From: a virus
IMG/VR virus record: IMGVR_UViG_3300008954_000024
Coordinates: 1 to 64,000 of that record
Reading direction: 5' to 3' (one strand)
DNA: 64,000 nt
Shown here piece after piece: positions 10,501 to 18,463 of this stretch. A program made the translations under genes and the position numbers. A model generated the notes under the pieces. That model did not search any database, was not told the DNA's origin, and saw nothing but the letters and a program-made list of their open reading frames with translations. Within the stretch, counting starts at the first letter, position 1. Each line of letters opens with the position of its first letter.

Positions 10501-10605
10501 GTTGAAAATAATACCCTTCGAGGAAAGATTTTTATACAGCCTACACGAACCGCAGAATTCATCGCGCTGGACTTTGTGGTAACAAATGCAGGTGCGGAGG
10601 TTTAG
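7558..10605 (+). CDS. Tail sheath protein 2
   Basis: This is a 1015-residue second sheath subunit, colinear with the preceding gene. Shared landmarks include GPAFVPVTV near residue 42, LDRVNVRRL and QKTL near residues 890-920, and EFIALDFVVT at the end. The central domains differ more than the ends, as expected for surface insertions. GGAGAA lies before the ATG, and AATATGTATG occurs about 25 bases upstream. The two sheath proteins could form a mixed sheath, occupy different tail segments, or be expressed at different levels. The sequence alone does not say which. Confidence 0.92.
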   Translation: MAEIVFRSAGVSTREIDVSGRRSTSGPVGTPAGVIGTAERGPAFVPVTVASYRDFANTFGNTDGERFGPIAVNEWLRNAQALTYVRVLGVGDGKKKNATSGKVTNAGFIVGQKLPQNNGSVGKNVYAVDKGNLGRTHILGVYMSESAGSTVFSDAGIIHQASNRVNHFWTGMNGSVPIVRGMIFAPSGVIPALSASSVSATGSNGQPSNTSPAILGNHGASLQGCITGAVNLSNQEFVMLLNGHKNTAENPNVITCSFDLRSSNYFADVLNTDPLLAEKKGHLLYSSYDIHPTLAVVTGVGIVYPGSGTLLPSGDTLEPIAFLTTGSAARNNGSATQPDYENFETRFAASVSPYVISQDFGGSKYNLFRVHSLDDGAIGNKKVKISIENIQKSTADTNKFGNFDLIVRDYYDSDNEKAILEQYRGLSLDPGSDRFVARVIGDQNTFYDFDKNAGSQKIVVDGDHPVQSNLIRIEQSTALKNGVIPNDSLPMGMRGPNHLVTSGSDPLTDVGFASESTWGKAGDSLTILKRTVEPPVPLRESVKVGIFPNDRALTSLYWGVQFTRKDSLDEPNRVGVRDRTIDSFTTYFSSFRDDVRNISVGNNTGKADSGGTVLDADRFNNNLFSLERIKIRTGSDGLADPSQWVSASYTRDGSIPTSIADKTRAFKPDDLRKPGNRKYAKFTFFLQGGFDGVNIFNKEKANLLNVAAKREMDDSGNQGGTDGSTVAAYRKAVDIMATKADVDIKLLAIPGIRHDAVTDFAIDAVEDRFDALYIMDVEERDTLNTIVTGSQQQVHVGNTVTAFKDRALDSSFAAAYFPDTIVTDPTTNTNVQVPPSVSVLGAFSLNDAIGFPWYAPAGFSRGALNAVRSSLPLKRSNLDDLYDADINPITSFPGTGLVVWGQKTLLASQSSLDRVNVRRLLIDIRRSVRNIANTLLFEPNRQETLDRFNALVTPILQSIQERSGVDRYKVVIDTTTTTQADVENNTLRGKIFIQPTRTAEFIALDFVVTNAGAEV

Positions 10606-10666
10606 TAGAGAAGAATTATGTGCAGTCAGATATTTAAGAATGATCTTACCTTAAGGAGAAGAGCCA

Positions 10667-11158
10667 ATGGCTGAAACACTATCAGTTACAGATATGCTTC
10701 CTAATAAATTTGAGCCGAAGCGACAGTTTAGATGGGTTTTTGCCATTGAGGGTGTTGATGCCTTTCTAATGAAGACGGCAGCTAGACCAAATATGAACAT
10801 TGCCATGAAGGAGATTCCCTTCATAAATGCAAAGCGCTACGTTGCTGGTCGTCTCACTTTTCAAAATATGTCAATTACGTTACACGATCCCATCGCGCCT
10901 TCCGGTGCGCAGCAGGTAATGGAATGGATTCGCACTCACTACGAAAGTGTTTCCGGTCGCGCTGGCTATGCGGATTTCTACAAGAGGGACGTCCAGCTTA
11001 AGCTTCTCGATCCGATTGGAACAGTGGTCGAGCTTTGGGACATGAAGGGAGCCTTTCTTGAGAATGCCAACTTCAATACATTGACATACGATAATGACAC
11101 AGAGCCCGTTGAGATTTCTCTCACGCTGCGCTTTGATAATTGTGTTCTCCAGTTCTAA
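10667..11158 (+). CDS. Tail tube protein, gp19-like
   Basis: At 163 residues this is the size of T4 gp19 (163). Features are an N-terminal KFEPKRQFRWVFAIEGVDAF, a central GRLTFQNMSITLHDPIAPSG strand pair and an ending strand VEISLTLRFDNCVLQF. All fit the beta-barrel tube fold. A strong AAGGAGAAG precedes the ATG. It polymerises into the inner tail tube inside the sheath. A hairpin follows the gene, which would allow high expression relative to the downstream assembly genes. Confidence 0.9.
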   Translation: MAETLSVTDMLPNKFEPKRQFRWVFAIEGVDAFLMKTAARPNMNIAMKEIPFINAKRYVAGRLTFQNMSITLHDPIAPSGAQQVMEWIRTHYESVSGRAGYADFYKRDVQLKLLDPIGTVVELWDMKGAFLENANFNTLTYDNDTEPVEISLTLRFDNCVLQF

Positions 11159-11200
11159 AAGAAGCTGGAAAGAGCTAGTACAAGTTTACAGCTGAATTTT

Positions 11201-11232
11201 TCTGTTCTAGAATAGATAGAACAGAGGTTTTT
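11201..11232 (+). terminator. Hairpin after the tube gene (attenuating terminator)
   Basis: TCTGTTCTA (11201-11209) pairs perfectly with TAGAACAGA (11217-11225) around a 7-base loop and is followed by GGTTTTT. The right arm runs into AGAGG, the likely ribosome site of the next gene (GTG at 11235). It could end most tube transcripts, and it may also limit translation of the next gene. Confidence 0.6.
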
Positions 11233-11234
11233 AC

Positions 11235-12077
11235 GTGTCAGATCAGCAAGAGAGCGCGTCCCACCCGGACGATCTAACTGAGGGAATACAAAAACATGAC
11301 GTGATGCAGAGTGACTTTGGCTGGCAGGTTCCAGTTGAAGCAGTTCCAGTTCCGTCAGAGGGAAAGGTCTATCATCCCAATTCAACGATGCACGCTAGAC
11401 ATGTGCTAGAGATAAAGGCGATGACTGCACAGGAGGAGGACATTCTCACCTCCCGAGCTCTTATTCAACAGGGCACCGTCATTAAGACTCTTTTGGAGTC
11501 ATGCCTGCTTGACAAGACTGTGGATGTAGATGAGCTCCTGCTGGGGGATAAGAACGCTTTAATGGTGTCGGTTCGAATCACCGGATACGGATCATCATAC
11601 GGAGCAACTGTGTCCTGTCCCGAGTGCGCTAGATCTAGCAGCCAGGACTTTGACCTGTCACTAATGGAGATAAAGCGTCTGGAGCTTGAACCTGTTTCAC
11701 CGGGTGAGAATCGCTTTGAGTTTCGCTTACCTGTCACAGGAAAGGTCGTGCAGTTTAAGTTTTTGACAGGCTATGATGAGAATGAGATAACCACAACAGC
11801 TGATAGGCGTCGAAAGATGATGGACAGCGGTGCTGAAAACATGGTCACAACTAGACTGTCCCACCAGATTATCTCAGTTGATAATGTGGCTGATAGAAAT
11901 AAGCTAGGAATGTTTGTGAGAAACATGCCTGCTCAGGATTCTAGAAAGCTCAGAAACTACATTAGTGAACATGAACCGGGTGTTGATATGAGGGTCTGGA
12001 TGAGCTGCCCACACTGCAGCGCCGACTCACGGGTGGCCCTTCCCCTTGGTTCCAATTTTTTTTGGCCCACAGGATAA
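11235..12077 (+). CDS. gp26-like baseplate/tail-assembly protein
   Basis: This 280-residue protein begins at a GTG. Family signs are VPVPSEGKVYHP (residues 37-48), MTAQEEDILTSRALIQQGT (62-80), a segment LLLGDKNALMVSVRITGYGS and two cysteine pairs, CPEC (about 129-132) and CPHC (about 257-260), that could bind zinc. These match the T4 gp26-type baseplate protein family. It lies between the tube and tape-measure genes, where tail-assembly chaperones usually sit. The gene ends over a run of eight T bases, and the next frame continues with a second conserved-looking segment (see the frameshift entries). Confidence 0.75.
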   Translation: MSDQQESASHPDDLTEGIQKHDVMQSDFGWQVPVEAVPVPSEGKVYHPNSTMHARHVLEIKAMTAQEEDILTSRALIQQGTVIKTLLESCLLDKTVDVDELLLGDKNALMVSVRITGYGSSYGATVSCPECARSSSQDFDLSLMEIKRLELEPVSPGENRFEFRLPVTGKVVQFKFLTGYDENEITTTADRRRKMMDSGAENMVTTRLSHQIISVDNVADRNKLGMFVRNMPAQDSRKLRNYISEHEPGVDMRVWMSCPHCSADSRVALPLGSNFFWPTG

Positions 12078-12315
12078 CACCAGGGCCCAGTTTCTAGAGC
12101 AGGCCTTTCTGCTGCAGTATCACCTTGGCATGAATTATTCTGACGTGAGAACCTTACCCATTCCGTATCGGGTCTGGTTCATCGAGAGACTGTCGGAAGA
12201 ATTTGAAAAGCGCAACAAAGCAGCGAAGAGATCACAGAGCAGTCCTAACACGACAGTGCGTGAGGTGCCAATGGGTGAGATAGGCACAAAGATAGGTCCA
12301 AAACGTTTTAAGTGA
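12046..12315 (+). CDS. Frameshift extension or small tail-assembly ORF
   Basis: This 89-codon frame overlaps the end of the gp26-like gene by 32 bases. Its only early start is a TTG with no ribosome site, and an internal ATG at about 12130 also lacks one. The protein segment QAFLLQYHLGMNYSDVRTLPIPYRVWFIERLSEEF looks conserved and helical, like the C-terminal parts of frameshifted tail-assembly chaperones. It is most simply read as the extension of the upstream protein after slippage at the T run. Independent translation, or a homopolymer sequencing error that splits one gene, remain possible. Confidence 0.6.
   Translation: MVPIFFGPQDNTRAQFLEQAFLLQYHLGMNYSDVRTLPIPYRVWFIERLSEEFEKRNKAAKRSQSSPNTTVREVPMGEIGTKIGPKRFK
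12056..12063 (+). other. Candidate programmed frameshift site (T8)
   Basis: Eight consecutive T bases lie at the overlap of the gp26-like gene and the following frame. The upstream frame reads TTT TTT TGG. A -2 (or +1) shift on the run places ribosomes in the downstream frame, giving GGC CCA CAG and a fused product of about 360 residues. The location between tube and tape-measure genes is the classic one for such a signal. Confidence 0.5.
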
Positions 12316-12355
12316 TTTCTAGCAGCACAATATGTATGCTAGTGGAGAGTGATTA

Positions 12356-14287
12356 ATGGCCTGGACTGCCGATCAAATCAACAAATTGCTCAGGGACGCC
12401 CAGCGTACCGCAGATACACTTGCTGGTGTGGACTGGGCGGAGCTCGCGAAAAAAGGTGACAGTCCCGAAAGTCGGGCAAGGGATTCCAGGCGCGCCACAG
12501 GTGACCTGGCCCGCCCCAGCGGTCAGGCGAGGGCAGTAACAGCAGGCTACAGAGGAGCGACTGAGGCCATATCCGAGATGATGGGTCTTGCAGATGCAGC
12601 AGAGGGCTCCTCTGCTAGAGCCCTCGCAAAGATACTTGATGGTATGCAGGGTGCTATCCGCGCAGCACAACCATTCAGCGATCAGTACCTAAGGGTGATT
12701 AACACTTTCGGCGGAGGCTTTGAGGACTACGCCAATCTATCTAATAAGAGTGCGCAGACGACAGCTGATGTCACGGAGCGAATGATTTCACAGTATGCTG
12801 ACCTGGGTAAAGAGACTGCTCTGTCAACTGGCATAACCATAAATGATATCTTTAAAAATGTTGATGAGTACATGGAGGATTTTCGATATCTAGTCGAGGA
12901 TCGCGCCACAGAAAACTACGCAGTCATGAGATCGTCAAATGAGAATTTGGCACGAGACATGGCACTCACAGGTAAGAATTTAGGCTTCTCGACAGAGCAA
13001 GTGGCAACATTTATCTCTCGTGAGGTGGACCTGACCGGTAAGGCCACCGGAACTATGCTGAAGGAGGTCAACGTCTTCTCTAGCCAGGTGGCGAAAGCTG
13101 TGGGTGCCTCTGACAAGGAGATAGCAGGACACATAGAGCAGATTATATCCAACACACAACGCTTTGGTAATGTAATGCCAGAGGAGGCATCCAAGATCGC
13201 CGCAGCGCTCTACGTGACGGGTTTGAACTTCCAGGAGTTAAATGCCACAGTTGGCAAGTTCCAGAGCTTTGAGTCAGCCGCCACCGCCGTCGGTGATCTA
13301 ACCTCAGTGTTTGGAATGCAGCTAGATGCGATGGAGCTAATGCAGCTGGCCAACGAGGACCAGGGTGCATTCCTAGAACGTCTCAGGGAGGGATTCGTCT
13401 CAACAGGTCGCTCACTGGAGTCTTATACACGGGCTGAGAAGGAGTTGATTATGCAATCAACAGGTCTGACAGACATCAGTGCTGTTGACAGACTCATTGA
13501 TCCAACTCGAGCCAATGCTGTGGCTGATGCGATGGATGCAATGAGCGGTGCGATAGACGCTGATCAGGTCGAGCAGGACATAACACAGATGGTGGACAAC
13601 ATTGTTCCCATAACAGATGCTGCCACCAGAATCAATAAGTTTGTCAATGAGTTGCTTTTGATCGGCACCGCTGACATGTCACGCTCAATTGCAACTGGCA
13701 CACTAGAGATCTCAAATCTTGCCACTTCAGCTGTACAGCTAGGTGCGACAACAGGAGATGTTGATGCGTTCATGGGTAAGATCAAGGAGCTGGGAGACTT
13801 GACTAAGGAGGGTGGACTCAAGGAACTACTAGAAGCTGGTAAGGATTTTACTAAAGAATTTTATAGCAGCATGGCCACTGCTGCATCAGACGCTCTTGCT
13901 GTTGGCGAAGACAATCTCGCCAGCGCTGCAGACAGTGCATCTAGCACAGTAGAAAGTCTTAATAGCACTGCCCAGACGATAGAAGCTGCTGTTAAGGGAA
14001 CGACCGAGAGCTTGGAGAATATAACTGTTGATGTTCGTCCCACAGAAGTTTTGCTAGAGGCATTTAATTCTGTTCATCTAGGCCAGGCAGATGCAGTCGA
14101 AAAGCTAACAGGCCTGGGTGAGAAGATCGAGGAGCTCATCTCTCAGATCATGGCGACAACCGGTGAGACATCCGAGCCTCTTCAGGTCACAGTTCAGCTA
14201 GACGGTCAGCCCATAATTGACCGGATTATTAGCAATCCCGCCGGCAGCAACAACATAGTTATAAGCACAGAGAGAGTTGGACCATGA
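12356..14287 (+). CDS. Tail tape-measure-like protein
   Basis: This 643-residue protein is predicted to be mainly alpha-helical and rich in Ala, Asp, Glu and Thr. It has long heptad-like stretches (for example residues 180-330 and 500-620) and no clear enzymatic motif. The last 35 residues, with VTVQLDGQPIIDRI then NNIVISTERV, resemble the ends of other tail-length proteins. It follows the gp26-like/frameshift pair, the usual place for a tape measure. At about 1.5 angstrom per residue it would span roughly 95 nm, close to the T4 case (gp29, 590 residues). There is no obvious transmembrane segment. Confidence 0.65.
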   Translation: MAWTADQINKLLRDAQRTADTLAGVDWAELAKKGDSPESRARDSRRATGDLARPSGQARAVTAGYRGATEAISEMMGLADAAEGSSARALAKILDGMQGAIRAAQPFSDQYLRVINTFGGGFEDYANLSNKSAQTTADVTERMISQYADLGKETALSTGITINDIFKNVDEYMEDFRYLVEDRATENYAVMRSSNENLARDMALTGKNLGFSTEQVATFISREVDLTGKATGTMLKEVNVFSSQVAKAVGASDKEIAGHIEQIISNTQRFGNVMPEEASKIAAALYVTGLNFQELNATVGKFQSFESAATAVGDLTSVFGMQLDAMELMQLANEDQGAFLERLREGFVSTGRSLESYTRAEKELIMQSTGLTDISAVDRLIDPTRANAVADAMDAMSGAIDADQVEQDITQMVDNIVPITDAATRINKFVNELLLIGTADMSRSIATGTLEISNLATSAVQLGATTGDVDAFMGKIKELGDLTKEGGLKELLEAGKDFTKEFYSSMATAASDALAVGEDNLASAADSASSTVESLNSTAQTIEAAVKGTTESLENITVDVRPTEVLLEAFNSVHLGQADAVEKLTGLGEKIEELISQIMATTGETSEPLQVTVQLDGQPIIDRIISNPAGSNNIVISTERVGP

Positions 14288-14523
14288 GCTTATTCGACCG
14301 TGTAAAAGCAAACGATCTTTATCAGGAGGTGCTTGAGAATTTGACACCTGCTGACAAGGAGCTTGTAGAGACCGAGATTGAGAGGCTATCAGAGAAGCTA
14401 CAACAAATAAATGATGGGATGAAGTCACTTCTTATGAGCAAGGATGACAGGACATCAGTCCTAGATGAGCTAGACGATCTACTTACACCTGAAGGAGTCA
14501 AGGCGTGGCAAGACAAACCTTAA
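14284..14523 (+). CDS. Small helical tail-region protein
   Basis: This 79-residue acidic protein starts at an ATG that overlaps the previous stop by 4 bases (ATGA). Residues 20-50 (ADKELVETEIERLSEKLQQI) look like a coiled coil. No family is recognised. The tight coupling to the tape-measure gene, and an overlap of 19 bases with the next large baseplate gene, suggest it is made with the tail proteins and may be a small assembly factor. Confidence 0.6.
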   Translation: MSLFDRVKANDLYQEVLENLTPADKELVETEIERLSEKLQQINDGMKSLLMSKDDRTSVLDELDDLLTPEGVKAWQDKP

Positions 14524-17500
14524 AGGACTTTCTCGCCTCAATTGGTGCGACAGAGAGTAGAATTAGTTATGTCCTAGATGATCTCGACGGCGATGGCATG
14601 ATGTCAGAGGGTGACGATCTAGGCAGTGATCCAGCTGTCCCTAATGCTGACGACGCCAGGCTATTAGACCTTCAGAATATCCAGACAGGATTACTTGGTG
14701 ATTATCTTAGGTTTGTTGTGGATCTCGTTAGGCCTGAGCAGGCATTTAAGGTTAACCCAGGAAATGTTGAGGCTGCTTCGTCAAATCGAGGTGATGTGCT
14801 ATCTCCTGCAGAGGACCAGGGAGTCGATGAGCCCTTCGTGAGGCAGGGTACTACATTGGGCTCTACACTGAGCAAGTATTCTAATAGCGGACAATTTGAC
14901 AATACAGATGTACCTTTAAGCGATCTGGTGGACAAGACAGGAAATGGCCAGGCGACAGTTGACGCCCACCAACTTCTTTCTAATGTGCAAGGGAATCCCA
15001 TGGACCAGACAGGCAGGACACTTCCTGCTGGAAATAGGGACATGTCTGATGTTGAAAAAGCTGCAGAGGGCTCTCTCCAGTTTCGCAACAGGTTTGCACC
15101 TCGTCGCGGTGCAGAGACAAGCGGATTTGCAAATAATCCAACACCGGTCAGCCTCCTTGAGGATGGCACACTAGGGCTCGGCACCACAACGTCGCAGCGT
15201 GAATTTGGAGCCTATAACAAGGAAGCGGATAGCGTTGTGATGGACGATTTAAAGCAGGTGGGTCTCTCTCTCATGCTCAAGGCAGCTGGATGGGATGACT
15301 CTTTATCACCTGGCGATAGCAAGACGGGTCTACCGAGAAATGCGAGCTCTAATAATAATGACCTGAACAATGATTCACCAATCTCACCTCGTCTTATCGA
15401 TCCCGCGGTCTTGAGGGCTCAAAATGCCTTAGGGGCACCTTCCATTGATGTGGGTGATCAAAAAGGGGTGTCAGCAAGAGATGGTCGAGGTGATCTGCTA
15501 ACACACGATGACATCACAGCTTCTGCTAAATCACATGGGTCAACATACACACCAGAATCACAGTTTGATTCCGATGTCATAAGGGCGCAGGCCATTGCTG
15601 CTGTTGTCGCATTGCTGGAGGCCTCGAGGACGCTTTTTGACCAGATATCAGCCAGTATAGCTGAGGAACAGGCGTTGTATCCAGGGCCATACATTCCTGG
15701 ACAAGGGCCGAGCGTAGGTCTAAACGAAAAGTTTAATCTTTTAAAGAAACTTGTAATCACACCCACTGACTATCCATATGATAAGTGTGTTCTAAGGGGA
15801 TTGCAGATTTTCTTTACTGACAATAAGAGTCCCACTTCTAGTGAAGGGCTTGGGTCTGATAAGCGGGCGGTGTCAAAAAGTCAGCACATTGCTGAGGCAC
15901 CCTCATACTGGCTTGCAATTGCTCGATCTGTTCTACGAGGTGCGAAGGATATGGGTCAGATATCCCTTGCTATCAAAGGACCACCACCCATCTTTCCACA
16001 GTCACCAGAAAGAAATTCAGCTCTAGTTCAAAATGTTGTTAAGAAGCTAGAAGAAAATAAGCTTATCTCTCTTTTGAATGTGGCAGCAACAGTTGGTGAT
16101 GTTAGCTTTCGCATGGCCGGCGGCAGCGACGATTTTAGTCTTGTCGACGATCAGGTCGGTCCTTGGAACGTGGATCGACTGCCTGATAGCCCAAGCACAC
16201 GTATTTCAAAGAGTAGATCAGGGGATGGAAATACAGCATTGTCTCTTGCCTGGCGAGGTAATTCGGTGCCAGCACTGTATATGGTTCCAAAGAACGTTAT
16301 AAAGGCATCTATTGAAATGGGAACAGTTGGTGCAGGAACAAACCCACTCAAGGGTATGATGGGATCGAGTCTTGTTGAAAAGACCTATTTGGATAGCACA
16401 ATGGAGGGCACCAATGCAAGAATCCCATCAGACATTGTCCAGCGCATGGAAGATACACTTGATGCCGAGTACGTGCCGTTTTACTTTCACGATATTAGAA
16501 CAAATGAGATCGTGACATTTCATGCCTTCTTGGGTAATCTTAGAGATGCTTACTCACCAAACTATTCAGGTGATGTGACGGGCTACGGAAGGATGGATGC
16601 TGTTAAGATGTATGCAGGAACCCGTCGAAGGATAAACCTAAGCTTTTATGCGGTCTCGACCTCCAAGCAGGATTTTGATGAGATGTGGTTCAAGATCAAT
16701 AAACTTGTGACTCTAGTCTATCCCAAGTGGACCCAGGGCGACATGGTTAAGGTGGGAGAAACAAGCAAGTTTATTCAGCCGTTTTCACAGGTGCTTGGAG
16801 CTTCACCCATCATTAGATTGCGTGTCGGAGATGTTGTTAAGAGCAATTATTCAAAATTTAATCTTGCGAGAATGTTTGGCATAGGCGACACAGGTGTCTC
16901 ACCTAAGACACCAAGCGCTCTTTCTGAGCTCATGGGCAATTCTAAGATTTCCAATGCTATTGACAAGACAGTTAGTTTTTTCGATGCTGCCACAGAAAAG
17001 GCAATAAGTGCAAATCTTAACACTTACTTCTATACATTGTTTGGCTCACCTTTAGCATTATCTTTTGATCCTCTTCTTGGAGGAACCCAGAGATCACAGA
17101 TTGCTCGTAGTGCTTTGTCCACTTTCCTTAGAAATGAATTCGTTAATCCACTTGCAATTGGAACCATTCTGAATAGAATGATGGACCCAGACTCTGTTCG
17201 AAACACCTCAGACTTCAGCTCCACAATTCCCGGTGCTGTTCAAGCAGTGGCAGACACCATAAGCAGTAATGCAACTGATAATAATTCTGCATACGGTTAT
17301 CGAAAGTTTGAAACACACTTTTTAAGACCAACCATGGGAAATGGGTATATGCTTGAGGATGATACAGCTAAAAAAATTAAAGTTGTGCGACCTCTGAAGA
17401 TTATGATTCTTGGTCAGTCTAGGTCTGCGAAAAAGAAATCTAAAAATTCTTCTCTGGGCGGTAAAAGATCGTCCAGACTTGACCTGCCTGTGAATAAGAG

Positions 17501-18161
17501 TGGTGATAATCGAACATTTAGGGGCCCTAAGAGAAGTAGTATGAATAGCTTTCGCACGCTGTATAGGGTGAAGATAGTGGATCTCAATGCTTCAAATCAA
17601 ATGTTAGGAAAGACAATACTTGTGACGCATGCAGATATCATGCCAAATCCAAACTTTTTGTTCAACACAACAGTCCTACCCACCCTGGGAGTAGGGGTGG
17701 TTGCTGAGGCCCTTCTTGACACAGTGGTAAATACTGCTGCTAAGGCTACCGGAATTCCAGCTGACCAAATATCACCAAATCTTTCTAATGTGGATAGATT
17801 TATGGATGAGGACAACAATCCAATTGTCAAGTCATTTAATTCATCTCGAGGCAGGGGCCTGGCTGGCGCAATTACGTCTTTAGAGTTTGACTGGATGGAG
17901 TTTCCGTGGGAGATTGACTGGAATTCTCGAGCTCCAATGGCTTGCAAAATTACGATGGCATTTGATGTGATTCACGATCTGCCACCTGGTATCGATCACA
18001 GCGGATTCAACAGAGGACCGGTATATAACGTCGGAAGTGTTATGGAGTATGTTGCAGGTGATGTTGCTGATGATAATGGAGAGGGCTCAAAGTCGAAATA
18101 TAATGATGGCAATCGTACAGCTAGCACTTTTAGCTCTATTGACAGTGAGAGGGGAGATTAG
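14505..18161 (+). CDS. Large baseplate/tube-junction structural protein
   Basis: This 1218-residue protein begins at a GTG inside the previous gene. Residues 26-37 (DLDGDGMMSEGD) fit an EF-hand-like calcium loop: Asp at loop positions 1, 3 and 5, Gly at 6, a hydrophobic residue at 8, Asp at 12. About residues 665-760 carry a domain with FHAFLGNLRDAYSPNY, GYGRMDAVKMYAGTRRRINL and KINKLVTLVYPKW. Such a domain is seen in phage proteins that cap the tube at the baseplate (gp48/gp54-like and similar families). The N-terminal third is polar and low in hydrophobics. The assignment to the baseplate is from that domain and gene order. The exact subunit is not certain. Confidence 0.6.
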   Translation: MARQTLKDFLASIGATESRISYVLDDLDGDGMMSEGDDLGSDPAVPNADDARLLDLQNIQTGLLGDYLRFVVDLVRPEQAFKVNPGNVEAASSNRGDVLSPAEDQGVDEPFVRQGTTLGSTLSKYSNSGQFDNTDVPLSDLVDKTGNGQATVDAHQLLSNVQGNPMDQTGRTLPAGNRDMSDVEKAAEGSLQFRNRFAPRRGAETSGFANNPTPVSLLEDGTLGLGTTTSQREFGAYNKEADSVVMDDLKQVGLSLMLKAAGWDDSLSPGDSKTGLPRNASSNNNDLNNDSPISPRLIDPAVLRAQNALGAPSIDVGDQKGVSARDGRGDLLTHDDITASAKSHGSTYTPESQFDSDVIRAQAIAAVVALLEASRTLFDQISASIAEEQALYPGPYIPGQGPSVGLNEKFNLLKKLVITPTDYPYDKCVLRGLQIFFTDNKSPTSSEGLGSDKRAVSKSQHIAEAPSYWLAIARSVLRGAKDMGQISLAIKGPPPIFPQSPERNSALVQNVVKKLEENKLISLLNVAATVGDVSFRMAGGSDDFSLVDDQVGPWNVDRLPDSPSTRISKSRSGDGNTALSLAWRGNSVPALYMVPKNVIKASIEMGTVGAGTNPLKGMMGSSLVEKTYLDSTMEGTNARIPSDIVQRMEDTLDAEYVPFYFHDIRTNEIVTFHAFLGNLRDAYSPNYSGDVTGYGRMDAVKMYAGTRRRINLSFYAVSTSKQDFDEMWFKINKLVTLVYPKWTQGDMVKVGETSKFIQPFSQVLGASPIIRLRVGDVVKSNYSKFNLARMFGIGDTGVSPKTPSALSELMGNSKISNAIDKTVSFFDAATEKAISANLNTYFYTLFGSPLALSFDPLLGGTQRSQIARSALSTFLRNEFVNPLAIGTILNRMMDPDSVRNTSDFSSTIPGAVQAVADTISSNATDNNSAYGYRKFETHFLRPTMGNGYMLEDDTAKKIKVVRPLKIMILGQSRSAKKKSKNSSLGGKRSSRLDLPVNKSGDNRTFRGPKRSSMNSFRTLYRVKIVDLNASNQMLGKTILVTHADIMPNPNFLFNTTVLPTLGVGVVAEALLDTVVNTAAKATGIPADQISPNLSNVDRFMDEDNNPIVKSFNSSRGRGLAGAITSLEFDWMEFPWEIDWNSRAPMACKITMAFDVIHDLPPGIDHSGFNRGPVYNVGSVMEYVAGDVADDNGEGSKSKYNDGNRTASTFSSIDSERGD

Positions 18162-18163
18162 AT

Positions 18164-18460
18164 ATGGCAACTAGTCGTTATGCATACACATCTAAAATCC
18201 TGGGTCGAAAGCAGTTTGCAACAAGTGAGGCGTCATCTCGAATTTTTAATGCAGTATTGCAGGGAGACCTGCCTTATAACACAACTGTGATAAAGGAGAA
18301 CGTTCGTCTCGATCATCTTGCTGGACAGATCTACGGATCTTCAGATTTATGGTGGATTCTTGCAGCAGCTTCAGGTATTGGGTGGGCATTGCAGGTCCCA
18401 CCGGGAACAATTGTCAAGGTTCCGACAGCCCTCGACAGAGTTTTTGACCTGATTAGGTGA
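18164..18460 (+). CDS. Baseplate wedge protein, gp53/LysM-like
   Basis: This 98-residue protein contains VRLDHLAGQIYGSSDLWWIL (residues 46-65), then a Pro-Gly turn, PPGTIVKVP, near the end. The pattern D.LA...YG.S.LWW....N/G followed by a P.G..I.VP strand is shared by LysM-type tail proteins and T4 gp53 wedge proteins. GAGGGGAGA is a strong ribosome site before the ATG. It is placed between two large baseplate genes and probably forms part of the wedge that joins tube and sheath to the baseplate. Confidence 0.75.
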   Translation: MATSRYAYTSKILGRKQFATSEASSRIFNAVLQGDLPYNTTVIKENVRLDHLAGQIYGSSDLWWILAAASGIGWALQVPPGTIVKVPTALDRVFDLIR

Positions 18461-18463
18461 GCT

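Noticed and set aside
14702-15187. 161-codon - strand frame inside the large baseplate gene
   Set aside because: Same reasons: shadow of a Ser- and Asp-rich gene.
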